A DNA stretch of 29,219 nucleotides from assembly GCF_934643405.1 (NCBI RefSeq), contig NZ_CAKUCL010000070.1:1-29219 (forward strand), given 5' to 3'. Position numbers and translations under genes: made by a program. Shown here piece after piece: positions 20,656 to 28,088 of this stretch (position 1 is the first letter of the stretch; every line of letters starts with the position of its first letter). Below the pieces are notes generated by a model. That model was not told the DNA's origin, did not search any database, and was given only the letters and a program-made list of their open reading frames with translations. This DNA comes from an uncultured Actinoplanes sp. (lineage in GTDB: Bacteria; Actinomycetota; Actinomycetes; Mycobacteriales; Micromonosporaceae).

Positions 20656-21621
20656 ATGAAGCTCCCGGGTGCTCGCGGAAACCTCTCGGCGTCGCTGATC
20701 GACACGCTCGGCGGCGCGACCCGCGCGCTGCCCCGGACGGCCGAACCCGACGACCGCGAGGATCTGCACCTGTCGTTGTTCCTGCTGTACGAGCTGGCCT
20801 ACCGGGGATGGGACGGCGTCGACGACGGCTGGGAGTGGGACCTGGACCTGCTGCGCCTGCGGGCCGAGCTGGAACGCCGGTTCTCCGACGAGCTGCGGGA
20901 GATCGGCGGAACGCCGGAGCGGGTCGACGCGGCGGACGTGCCGGGAGCGCTGGCGGAGATCGTCGAGGCGGAGGACGGTCCGTCGCTGTCCGGTTACCTG
21001 CGCGGGCGGGCGACCCACGAGGAGTTCCGCGAGTTCGTCATCCACCGGTCGGTCTACCACCTGCGCGAGGCGGATCCGCACTCCTGGGCGATCCCCCGGC
21101 TGGGCGGGCGGGCCAAGGCCGCGCTCATCGAGATCCAGATGGACGAGTACGGCGGCGGGGCCGTCGACCGGATGCACCAGGAACTCTTCAAGCAGACCAT
21201 GACGTGGTTCGGCCTCGATCTCACGTACGGCGCGTACGTCGACGTGGTGCCGGCCTCGACGCTGGCGATCAACAACCTGATGTCGCTGTTCGGCCTGCGC
21301 CGCGCGAACCGGGGCGCCATCCTCGGCCACCTCGCCGCCTACGAGATGACCTCGTCGATTCCCAACCGGGCGTACGGCAACGCGCTGCGCCGCCTCGGCG
21401 GGGATCGCGCCGCGACCGCGTTCTACGACGAGCACGTGGAGGCCGACGCGGTCCACGAGCAGATCGCCGCGCACGACCTGTGCGGCACGTTCGCGCGCGC
21501 CGAGCCGGACCAGGCCGGGCTGGTGCTCTACGGCGCCCGGTGCGCGCTGGCGCTGGACGGTGTGTGGGCCGGCGAGGTGCTGGACGCGTGGGCGGCCGGC
21601 CGCTCCTCACTGCGCGGCTAG
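20656..21621 (+). CDS. Iron-containing redox enzyme family protein (haem oxygenase-like fold)
   Basis: A 321-residue, mostly helical protein. Visible family marks include LLYELAYRGWDGVDDGWEWD, FREFVIHRSVYHLREADPHSW and the probable di-iron helix IEIQMDEYGGGAVDRMHQELF, plus HVEADAVHE near the end, supplying the Glu/His ligands. Relatives are cofactor-dependent or di-iron oxidases of the haem-oxygenase-like superfamily; the substrate is unknown. The ATG at 20656 is chosen from the stress-type promoter just upstream. The CDGSH gene is divergent and may supply electrons. The final 15 bases overlap the end of the ligase gene on the other strand. Confidence 0.8.
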   Translation: MKLPGARGNLSASLIDTLGGATRALPRTAEPDDREDLHLSLFLLYELAYRGWDGVDDGWEWDLDLLRLRAELERRFSDELREIGGTPERVDAADVPGALAEIVEAEDGPSLSGYLRGRATHEEFREFVIHRSVYHLREADPHSWAIPRLGGRAKAALIEIQMDEYGGGAVDRMHQELFKQTMTWFGLDLTYGAYVDVVPASTLAINNLMSLFGLRRANRGAILGHLAAYEMTSSIPNRAYGNALRRLGGDRAATAFYDEHVEADAVHEQIAAHDLCGTFARAEPDQAGLVLYGARCALALDGVWAGEVLDAWAAGRSSLRG

Positions 21622-22701
21622 GGTCTCCCGGGCCAGGTGATCGAGGAAGCCGGGGTCGTCGGACAGCCGCCGCTGACGCGCCGCCCCGGTGCCCTCGTGC
21701 CGGATCCGGTCGAGCCCGGCGCGCACGGCGCCGAGGTCGTCGCCCAGCGCCGGGGTGATCCAGTCGACCAGGTCGTCGACCAGCTCCCAGGCCGGCCGGG
21801 CCTGCCCGGAGCGGACGTCGAGCAGCGTGCCGTCCATGCCGTCGCGGGCCGCGTTCCAGTGCGCGCCCTCCAGCAGCGCGTCCGGTATCACCGGGGCGGG
21901 CCGCCCGGCCAGCGCGTCGGCGCCCGTCATCGCGACCAGACCGCGGATCAGGCCGGCCAGCACGACGGTGTCGGCCGCGGTCAGGCAGACGTCGGCCACC
22001 CGGATCTCCACCGTCGGGTAGGTCGCCGAGGGGCGGGCGTACCAGAGGACCATGCTGTCGTCGAGCATCGCGCCGGACGACACCAGCGTGCCCACCGTGC
22101 GCCGGTAGTCCTCCGGCGATTCGAGGTGCGGCCACGGTCCGAGCGCCGGCCACCGCTGCAACTGGGCGAAGCGCCAGCTCGCATAGCCGGTGTCGGCGCC
22201 GCAGAACATCGGCGAGTTGACCGACAGCGCCTGGATCACCGGCAGCCAGCCGCGCAGCCGCGTGCAGACCTGGACGGCGAGCCGCTGGTCGGGCACTCCC
22301 ACGTGCACGTGGCAGCCGCACACGGCGGGGTCGCGCGCGATCGGCCCGTAGTGGCGGGTGATCTCCCGGAACCGGGCGTCGTCGGCCGCGGTCGGGTGCG
22401 GCTCGGCAACCGGGGTCGCGCCCACGGCGACCAGGCGCGCCCCCACGTCGGCCGCCACCGACGCCGCCGCCCGCCGCGCCACCAGCAGCTGCTCGCCCAG
22501 CTCGCCGAGGCCGGTGCAGACGTCGGTGACCATCTCGACCATGCTGGGCCGGAACTCCTGGCGGCCGCGGCGCCGCAGCGGGTCGGGCAGGCCGCCGAAC
22601 ACCTTGCCGGCCAGCGGGACGTTCTCCCCGGTGTGCGGGTCGAGCAGCAGGAACTCCTCCTCGACGCCGACGGTCAGCCGGTCCGGGGCGGGCGCGGTCA
22701 T
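21607..22701 (-). CDS. Carboxylate-amine ligase, YbdK family (glutamate-cysteine ligase type 2)
   Basis: A 364-residue ATP-grasp-like ligase of the GCS2 family. TVGVEEEFLLLD (10-21) holds the Glu ligands for Mg-ATP; CGCHVHVGVPD (about 128-138), SVNSPMFCGADTGYASWR and PTVEIRVADVC are the other signature blocks. Members form a gamma-glutamyl bond, in some cases with cysteine, but many have unknown amines. In mycothiol-producing actinobacteria these genes are often orphans. The ATG overlaps the methyltransferase stop (ATGA), so they are co-translated; the ligase product might be the methyl acceptor, which is inference. Confidence 0.88.
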   Translation of the reverse strand: MTAPAPDRLTVGVEEEFLLLDPHTGENVPLAGKVFGGLPDPLRRRGRQEFRPSMVEMVTDVCTGLGELGEQLLVARRAAASVAADVGARLVAVGATPVAEPHPTAADDARFREITRHYGPIARDPAVCGCHVHVGVPDQRLAVQVCTRLRGWLPVIQALSVNSPMFCGADTGYASWRFAQLQRWPALGPWPHLESPEDYRRTVGTLVSSGAMLDDSMVLWYARPSATYPTVEIRVADVCLTAADTVVLAGLIRGLVAMTGADALAGRPAPVIPDALLEGAHWNAARDGMDGTLLDVRSGQARPAWELVDDLVDWITPALGDDLGAVRAGLDRIRHEGTGAARQRRLSDDPGFLDHLARETLAAQ

Positions 22702-23651
22702 GCCGGCCGGGTGGCGGTCAGCAGGACCACGGCGATGCGCTCGGCCCGGGCGTACGCCTCGCCGTCGAGCTCCTCGTCGTACACGTCCGGGTCGACCTCG
22801 CGGTAGGTCCAGGTCAGGCCGGTCCCGGCGATCCGCTCGGCCGCCGCCTCGCGCAACGGGTCGTGTCCGTCGAAGATGCCGGTGCCGCTGAACAGCACCA
22901 GCGAGCCGTTGGGCGCCAGCCGTTCGGCCGCCACGTCGATGATCTTGAGGGTGAGCTCGTTGCCGTCCGGGCCGCCGCCGTCCCGGTAGACACGACCGGC
23001 CGGGTCGATCATGAACGGCGGATTCGAGATGATCAGGTCGAGCTGTCCCTCGACGTCGTCGAGCAGGTTGCTGCGGCGGGGGAGCACACGCTGGGTGCCG
23101 GCGAGGGCCGCGTTGATCCGGGCGTACCGCAGGGCGTTGTCGTTGATGTCGACGGCGAACACGTCCGCGTCCGGCAGGCGCTTCGCCACGGCGATCGCGC
23201 CGGCGCCCGTACCGCAGCCGATGTCCGCCGCCCGGCGCACCGGGTGCCGGCGGCTGGTCACGTGCGCGATCGCGGCGTCGGCCATCCGGTAGGTGTCCGG
23301 GCCGAAGAAGACCGAGTCGGCGTCATCGGTGGGGAACGCGGAGTGCAGGAACAACTCGTCGTCGTACGAGGAGAACCGCACCCGGCTGCGCCAGAGATCG
23401 CCGTCCGGGCGTACGCCGTCGGCGTGGCGCAGCAGGTCCATCATGCCGTGCGGCACGACGCCGGGCGCGAACGGCCGGCTCCAGCCGAAGACGTCACGCA
23501 GCGTACGGGCGGTGGCGTTCCCGGGCCGGCGGTTGACGCGTTCGTGCGTGGCCGGCGTGACGGTGGTGAACCGGTAGCCGGCGTTCTTCAGCTCGTGTCC
23601 GAGGCGCAGAAGGGCCGTCGTCTGGTCCACGGCCGCGATTTGGGTCGTCAT
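22698..23651 (-). CDS. Class I SAM-dependent methyltransferase with NPPF motif
   Basis: A 317-residue protein. Residues ~1-125 form a helical N-terminal domain; then AADIGCGTGAGAIAVAK (motif I, SAM binding), VFAVDINDNALRYARIN, and IISNPPFM, the NPPF-type catalytic loop of amide, amine or base N-methyltransferases (HemK/RsmC-like). It is upstream of the YbdK-like ligase with an ATGA overlap. I start at the ATG at 23651; an in-frame ATG at 23669 adds six residues and cannot be excluded. Substrate unknown. Confidence 0.83.
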   Translation of the reverse strand: MTTQIAAVDQTTALLRLGHELKNAGYRFTTVTPATHERVNRRPGNATARTLRDVFGWSRPFAPGVVPHGMMDLLRHADGVRPDGDLWRSRVRFSSYDDELFLHSAFPTDDADSVFFGPDTYRMADAAIAHVTSRRHPVRRAADIGCGTGAGAIAVAKRLPDADVFAVDINDNALRYARINAALAGTQRVLPRRSNLLDDVEGQLDLIISNPPFMIDPAGRVYRDGGGPDGNELTLKIIDVAAERLAPNGSLVLFSGTGIFDGHDPLREAAAERIAGTGLTWTYREVDPDVYDEELDGEAYARAERIAVVLLTATRPA

Positions 23652-23692
23652 GCGCCGTGCATTCCCCATGATCCGGGGTCTACTCCCGCCAC

Positions 23693-23718
23693 GTTTCGCG
23701 CCAGTTCAGCAGGGGAAT
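23693..23718 (+). promoter_or_regulatory. SigmaB/sigmaF-like promoter of the PRC-barrel-like gene
   Basis: GTTT (23693-23696), a 16-base spacer and GGGAAT (23713-23718) fit the actinobacterial stress sigma consensus. The start falls near 23725, within a few bases of the ATG at 23728, so translation may be leaderless. Confidence 0.45.
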
Positions 23719-23727
23719 CGCTGAGGC

Positions 23728-24033
23728 ATGCAGCCAGGTACTTCGAGCGACTCGTTGCCGATCTTCGCCGTACGGGAAGGGATGGTCGTTCTCGACGACA
23801 CCGAACGGGAAGTCGGAACCGTCACCGCCGTTCAGCCGCCCGGGACCGACGCCCGGCCGGACGCCCCGGCCGGGGTGGCCGAGCACCTCATGGGCGGCGG
23901 ATACGTGCGGATCGACGGCAGCGGCTTCCTGACCAACGACGTGTATGTCGCGGGCGACCAGATCGAGGACGTCGACGACGGCGTCGTCAGCCTGCGGGTG
24001 CGCTACGACGACCTGTACCGGGCGGCCGACTGA
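23728..24033 (+). CDS. Small PRC-barrel-like / DUF2171-type protein
   Basis: A 101-residue beta-rich protein. The start IFAVREGMVVLDDTEREVGTV is typical of PRC-barrel-like domains, followed by a Pro/Asp-rich loop, GGGYVRIDGSGFLTNDVYVAGDQI and a C-terminal VSLRVRYDDLYRAAD. Such small proteins are often stress-induced and may bind RNA or partner proteins; the role is unknown. A stress-type promoter sits directly upstream. It is followed after 26 bases by an Asp-rich protein gene in probable operon. Confidence 0.75.
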   Translation: MQPGTSSDSLPIFAVREGMVVLDDTEREVGTVTAVQPPGTDARPDAPAGVAEHLMGGGYVRIDGSGFLTNDVYVAGDQIEDVDDGVVSLRVRYDDLYRAAD

Positions 24034-24059
24034 ATCCCCCACCGCTTGAGGAGTACGCC

Positions 24060-24308
24060 ATGACCAGTCCCCAGGGCTTTCCGCTAGGCGCGCCGCTGGC
24101 CGCCGAGGCGGTCAGTGGCCGGTTGACCGACAACGACGAGGAAGAGACGTCGCAGCAGGGCGAGACCGTCGGCCGGTCCGACGCGGACGCGGACGCGGCC
24201 CGGTCGGGTGCCGACGTCGGCCTCGCCGACGCCGACCGTGACTCGGACGGCGTACCGGTCGGTTCCGCGGACGCCGACGAGGACGCCCGCCGGTCCGGCG
24301 CGGAGTAG
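24060..24308 (+). CDS. 82-residue Asp-rich acidic protein
   Basis: A small disordered-looking protein. After a short N-terminus (MTSPQGFPLGAPLAAEAVSG) it becomes highly acidic, with repeated Asp-Ala-Asp and a recurring ARSGAD/RRSGAE pattern near residues 47 and 78. GAGGAG precedes the ATG. Codon bias is good. No family recognised. It sits right behind the stress-type PRC-barrel-like gene; a desiccation- or salt-stress role is a guess. Confidence 0.65.
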   Translation: MTSPQGFPLGAPLAAEAVSGRLTDNDEEETSQQGETVGRSDADADAARSGADVGLADADRDSDGVPVGSADADEDARRSGAE

Positions 24309-24326
24309 GCGCCGACCACGGCCAAC

Positions 24327-24362
24327 GCGCCCGGCTGCGGCCGGGCGCCTGGCCGCAGCCGG
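24327..24362. terminator. Terminator region with two exclusive hairpins
   Basis: A perfect 12-bp inverted repeat (24331-24342 with 24351-24362, 8-base loop) overlaps a second perfect 8-bp stem (24327-24334 with 24341-24348). Only one can form at a time. It lies 18 bases after the acidic-protein gene stop and probably terminates that operon. Confidence 0.75.
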
Positions 24363-24468
24363 CTTCACGGAACGTGAGGCTGACCACCGGCGGGCCGGCC
24401 GACCCGGACAAAATGCGGCGGGACACCCGCCGGCCGGCACTAACCTTTGCGCAGTGCAATCGCCGGCC

Positions 24469-24711
24469 ATGAACTTCCGCGTGCTGGGCCCGATCCGGGC
24501 ATGGCGCGGCTCCTGGGTGGTGCAGCACGAGGTGCAGACGGCGGCCCTGACGGCGGCCGAGATGCTCGGCGATCGGCACGCCATGGCGTACACCCAGCGG
24601 TCACTGGGATTATCGAGGCCGTGGCGGCGGGCGCTGGAGGTGCTCGAGGAGATCGGCCACCCCGACGCCGACCTGGTGCGCAACAAGGTCCGTGAGGTGT
24701 CACCCGACTGA
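24469..24711 (+). pseudogene. Collapsed AfsR/SARP-type regulator remnant
   Basis: An 80-codon ORF starts MNFRVLGPIRAWRG, the hallmark beginning of SARP/BTAD activators, then jumps straight to TPR-like text (ALTAAEMLGDRHAMAYTQRSLG) and ends RRALEVLEEIGHPDADLVRNKVRE, the typical C-terminal end of the NB-ARC/TPR members. The DNA-binding, BTAD and NB-ARC domains are missing, consistent with large in-frame deletions. It could still be translated, but it is best read as a remnant. Confidence 0.7.
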
Positions 24712-24827
24712 GCGCACGCCGCCGCTGTCGCACCACCGGCCGCGCACCGTGACGTCCGAAACCCGCCAGCACTCGAGCCCGGGCGGCCGCACAGTTGAGG
24801 ACGGAACGCGACGCGGAGGAGGCGACG

Positions 24828-25313
24828 ATGACCGCCCGCACGACGATCAGCAGCCCGCTGGGCGACTTGCTCCTGGCCGGCGAGGAGACCGAGGAGGGGA
24901 TCACCCTGACCTCGCTGTCCATGGTCGACCGGACCGACGGCACGGCCATCCGGCCAGGCCCGTTCGCAGAGATCACGCGCCAGGTGGAGGCGTATTTCGC
25001 GGGCGAGCTCACCCGGTTCGACATCCCGTTCAGCGAGAGTGGCACGGGCTTCCAGCGGCGCGTCTGGCGTGCCGTGGAGGAGATCCCGTACGGAGCCACC
25101 ACCACGTACGGCGCCCTCGCCGGGCGGCTCGGCCTGCCGCGCGAGCGGGTTCAGGCGCTGGGCGCGGCGGTCGGCGCGAACCCGTTGCTGCTGGTACGTC
25201 CGTGCCACCGCGTCATCGGCGCCGACGGCTCGATGCGCGGGTACGCCGCGGGGGTCGAGCGCAAACTGCGGCTCCTCACCCACGAGGGCGCCCTGCAACC
25301 CGCCCTCCTCTGA
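24828..25313 (+). CDS. ogt: Methylated-DNA--[protein]-cysteine S-methyltransferase
   Basis: A 161-residue alkyl-DNA repair protein. The acceptor motif RPCHRVIG has C126 as the nucleophile. FQRRVWRAVEEIPYGATTTYGALAGRLG is the usual DNA-binding helix-turn-helix with the Tyr and Arg finger region. It transfers methyl groups from O6-methylguanine to itself once. The ATG at 24828 follows GGAGGAGG by six bases. The 2OG-Fe(II) oxygenase gene comes 31 bases downstream, giving a two-gene repair operon. The region before it shows no clear Ada-type box. Confidence 0.95.
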   Translation: MTARTTISSPLGDLLLAGEETEEGITLTSLSMVDRTDGTAIRPGPFAEITRQVEAYFAGELTRFDIPFSESGTGFQRRVWRAVEEIPYGATTTYGALAGRLGLPRERVQALGAAVGANPLLLVRPCHRVIGADGSMRGYAAGVERKLRLLTHEGALQPALL

Positions 25314-25344
25314 GACCGCGTCCTCGCCGGCCAAGGAACTTGCC

Positions 25345-26043
25345 ATGATCGATATCTCCGGATCCGACTGGACAGCCGTGACGAGCGAGCTCGACGCGTA
25401 CGGCAGCGCGCTCACCGGCCGGCTCCTGACCCCGGCCGAATGCCGCGACATCATCGCCCTGTACGACGAGCCCGCCCGCTTCCGGACCACCGTGGACATG
25501 GCCCGCCACCGCTTCGGCTCCGGCCAATACCGCTACTTCACCCACGACCTGCCCGACCGGGTGCGGGAGCTGCGCGCGGCCTTCTACCCACGGCTGCTGC
25601 CGATCGCCCGGGACTGGGCCGCCAAGCTCGGCAAGCCCGCGCCCTGGCCGGACAGCCTCGACGAGTGGCTTGATCGGTGCCATGCGGCCGGGCAGTCCAA
25701 GTCCGCGCAGATCCTGCTGCGTTACGGCGCCGGCGACTGGAACGCGCTGCACCGCGACGTGTTCGGTGACATGATCTTCCCGTTGCAGGTGGTCGTCGGC
25801 CTGAACGCGCCCGGAACCGACTTCACCGGCGGCGAGTTCCTGATGACCGAGCAGCGGCCGCGTGCGCAGTCCCGCGGCTTCTCGATCACCCTGCCGCAGG
25901 GTCACGGCCTGGTGTTCACCACCCGGGACCGGCCGGTGGCGACGAAGCGGGGATGGTCGAACGGCCCGATGCGGCACGGGGTGAGCACCGTCCGCTCCGG
26001 ACACCGGCACACCCTCGGCCTGGTCTTCCACGACGCCGCCTGA
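25345..26043 (+). CDS. 2OG-Fe(II) oxygenase (Oxygenase-NA / DUF2086-like)
   Basis: A 232-residue double-stranded beta-helix protein. The iron triad is H136-x-D138 (in LHRDVFGD) and H211 (in MRHGVSTV), with R221 in GHRHTLGL placed to bind 2-oxoglutarate. The N-terminal half with RFRTTVDMARHRFGSGQYRYF matches the family predicted to act on nucleic acids. Next to ogt, an oxidative dealkylase role similar in spirit to AlkB is likely, but untested for this family. AAGGA is eight bases before the ATG. Confidence 0.83.
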   Translation: MIDISGSDWTAVTSELDAYGSALTGRLLTPAECRDIIALYDEPARFRTTVDMARHRFGSGQYRYFTHDLPDRVRELRAAFYPRLLPIARDWAAKLGKPAPWPDSLDEWLDRCHAAGQSKSAQILLRYGAGDWNALHRDVFGDMIFPLQVVVGLNAPGTDFTGGEFLMTEQRPRAQSRGFSITLPQGHGLVFTTRDRPVATKRGWSNGPMRHGVSTVRSGHRHTLGLVFHDAA

Positions 26044-26103
26044 CCCGTCCGGTCCGGACAGTCCGCCCCGCCCTCGCCGCGGTCATGACCACCGTGCGGG
26101 ATG

Positions 26104-26118
26104 CGCTGCGACAGCGCG
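26104..26118. terminator. Short hairpin between converging genes
   Basis: GCGCTG-CGA-CAGCGC is a perfect 6-bp stem located 60 bases after the oxygenase stop and nine bases beyond the tetR stop. It could end transcription in either direction. Confidence 0.45.
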
Positions 26119-26127
26119 CCGGCGGCA

Positions 26128-26763
26128 TCAGGGCGTCACGAGGGCCGCGGTGAGCAGGGCGACGGTCCGTTCCTGCCACTCGTCGGCGGTCCACCCGCAG
26201 ACGTCGGTGAACTGCAGGAAGGTCTCGGCGTTGCTGAGGACGAAGGCGATGTCGGCTGCCTGCTCCACGTCCAGCCCGGGCTTGAGGGCGCCGCGCCGGG
26301 CGAGCAGTTCGGCGAGGAAGCCGTACGCCGTACGTGTCTGAGCCTGGTTGGCGTCCCACTGCGCGGCCACCTCGGGGTCCGTGCCGGTGGCTCCGCGCAC
26401 GACCCGCATCAGCGGGGCGATCCGGTCGAGGATGCTCCGGCCGGTGGCCAGCCACAGCGCGATGATCCGTACCGGATCGGTCTCCTGCTGGATCTCCTTC
26501 ACCCACGGCCGTTCCAGCAGCGGGACGGGATCGTCGTCGCCGACCGCGGCGACGTCGAGCGCCTCCTTGAGCAGGGTGCGCTTGTTGCCGAAATGGAAGT
26601 ACACCGTCTGGACCGCCACTCCGGCCTGCTCGGCCACCTGATCGAGCAGGGTCGCCCCGTAACCGTGCGCGACGAACTGCGACGCGGCGGCCGCGATGAT
26701 CCGCCGGCGGGTGGCCCGTGCCTGCTCGGCCCGGGTGCGGCGTGGCTTGACAGATCCCGTCAC
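26128..26763 (-). CDS. TetR family repressor
   Basis: A 211-residue regulator: the N-terminal TetR HTH (TRRRIIAAAASQFVAHGYGATLLDQVAEQAGVAVQTVYFHFGNKRTLL, about residues 18-62, named here in pieces) and a helical ligand-binding domain to residue 211. It is transcribed away from the VOC and hydrolase genes across two palindromes. The GTG start is seven bases after the -10 box, so the mRNA is probably leaderless. Expected to repress itself and the two divergent genes until a small hydrophobic ligand appears. Confidence 0.9.
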   Translation of the reverse strand: MTGSVKPRRTRAEQARATRRRIIAAAASQFVAHGYGATLLDQVAEQAGVAVQTVYFHFGNKRTLLKEALDVAAVGDDDPVPLLERPWVKEIQQETDPVRIIALWLATGRSILDRIAPLMRVVRGATGTDPEVAAQWDANQAQTRTAYGFLAELLARRGALKPGLDVEQAADIAFVLSNAETFLQFTDVCGWTADEWQERTVALLTAALVTP

Positions 26764-26766
26764 ACG

Positions 26767-26805
26767 CTAGAGCCTACTCTAGTGAGTTACTAGAGCCAAC
26801 TCTAG
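26767..26805. promoter_or_regulatory. Two tandem TetR-type palindromes
   Basis: CTAGAG-CCTA-CTCTAG (26767-26782) and CTAGAG-CCAA-CTCTAG (26790-26805) are 16-bp palindromes with centres 23 bp apart. They cover the -10 (26776-26771, TAGGCT) and -35 (26799-26794, TTGGCT) boxes of the leftward tetR promoter, whose spacer is 17 bases. Confidence 0.8.
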
Positions 26806-26820
26806 CGAAGCGGAGACGAC

Positions 26821-27204
26821 ATGCCCGACCTGTCCGGTTTTCACCACGTGAAGCTCCCGGTCGCCGACCTCGGCCGCAGCCGGGACTGGTACACCTCGGT
26901 GCTCGGCCTGCGGGTCGAGATCGAATTCGTCGAGGAGGGCGTCCTCCACGGGCTCGCCCTGGCGGACGCGAGCGGCCGGCTGCGCCTGGCCCTACGACTC
27001 GATCCCGTACGGTCGGCGGCCCTCGCCGGCTTCGACCCGGTCGCCCTCGAGGTGCCGAAACGGGAGGACGTCGAAGCCTGGCGGGATCGGCTGGACGACC
27101 TCGGCCAGTCCCATGGGGGCATCGTCACCGGCCACAAGGGCGGCTCGGTCCTGGTCGGGCTGCACGATCCGGACGGCATCGAGATCCGGCTCTACGCCGA
27201 CTGA
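26821..27204 (+). CDS. VOC family (glyoxalase/dioxygenase-like) protein
   Basis: A 127-residue vicinal oxygen chelate protein with two beta-alpha-beta-beta-beta modules. FHHVKLPVADLGRSRDWYTSVLGLRV at the start supplies the first metal His, and LVGLHDPDGIEIRLY at the end the C-terminal Glu. Substrate unknown; relatives include glyoxalases, fosfomycin-resistance proteins and extradiol dioxygenases. AGCGGAGA precedes the ATG. The alpha/beta hydrolase gene is 18 bases downstream, and both are under the TetR operator. Confidence 0.88.
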   Translation: MPDLSGFHHVKLPVADLGRSRDWYTSVLGLRVEIEFVEEGVLHGLALADASGRLRLALRLDPVRSAALAGFDPVALEVPKREDVEAWRDRLDDLGQSHGGIVTGHKGGSVLVGLHDPDGIEIRLYAD

Positions 27205-27222
27205 ACAACCAAAGGAGTGATC

Positions 27223-28053
27223 ATGACTGACATCCGCACACTGACCCGGTCGATCATCGACGGTGCCGAGGTCGCCTACGCCGATTCCGGCGGCGACGGT
27301 GAACCGATGCTGCTGATCCACGGCGGCGGCCTCGCCGACTGGCTCACGCCGCTGGCCGCGACGCCCGAACTGAGCGGTCACCGGGTGATCCGGATGGTCC
27401 GCGCCGGCTACACCGGACGCCCGGTTCCGCCCGGCCTCACGGTGGCGGACCACGCCCGGCACGCCGCCACCCTGCTGCGGCGGCTGGATGCCGCGCCGAC
27501 CCACGTCGTCGCCCACTCGTCGGGCTCGGCCATCGCTCTGCAGCTTGCGGTTGACGACCCCTCGTCCGTACGGTCGGTGGCTCTTTGCGAACCACCGCTG
27601 GTGGACACCCTGGCTGACCCTTCCGACCTGCCCGACCTGCATGCCGCGTTCGGCGCGGTGCTGGGATCGGCGATGGCCGCGACCGCCCGCGGTGACCACG
27701 CGGCGGCCTTCGACGTCTTCATGAGTCTCGTGTGCGGACCGGGGTACCGCGGCGTCATGGACGACGTCCTCGGCGCCGCGCTCGTCGACGACGCTGCGAG
27801 CAACGGCGGGGACTTCTTCACCAGCGAGACTTCGGCGATCGGCGCCTGGACCTTCGATCCGGCGGTCCGCCGTCCGGTCCTGCTCATCCAGGGTGCCGAC
27901 AGCCCGCCGCTGCTGCACCGGCTGATCGCGCGCATGGCCGGCCGGCTCCCGGACGCGACGGTCGTCACCGTCGACCACGCCAACCACCTGATGCCCCTCA
28001 CCGCGCCGGCCACGCTCGGCAGGCTGGTCGCCGGCTTCTGCCGGTCGCGGTGA
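27223..28053 (+). CDS. Alpha/beta hydrolase
   Basis: A 276-residue hydrolase. LIHGGG near residue 34 is the oxyanion loop, VVAHSSGS near 101 is the nucleophile elbow with Ser in AHSSG, and DHANHLMPL near 250 holds the catalytic His; the Asp is probably in LIQGADSP. Start ATG at 27223 has the near-ideal AAAGGAG site. With the VOC protein under TetR control it may detoxify or cleave a small xenobiotic or ester. Substrate unknown. Confidence 0.9.
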   Translation: MTDIRTLTRSIIDGAEVAYADSGGDGEPMLLIHGGGLADWLTPLAATPELSGHRVIRMVRAGYTGRPVPPGLTVADHARHAATLLRRLDAAPTHVVAHSSGSAIALQLAVDDPSSVRSVALCEPPLVDTLADPSDLPDLHAAFGAVLGSAMAATARGDHAAAFDVFMSLVCGPGYRGVMDDVLGAALVDDAASNGGDFFTSETSAIGAWTFDPAVRRPVLLIQGADSPPLLHRLIARMAGRLPDATVVTVDHANHLMPLTAPATLGRLVAGFCRSR

Positions 28054-28064
28054 CCCTGGCTCTC

Positions 28065-28088
28065 CCCGTCGCTGCCGGGGGCGACGGG
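28065..28088. terminator. Bidirectional terminator between hydrolase and MerR-like genes
   Basis: CCCGTCGC (28065-28072) pairs perfectly with GCGACGGG (28081-28088) around an 8-base loop in the short gap between two converging genes. Confidence 0.75.
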
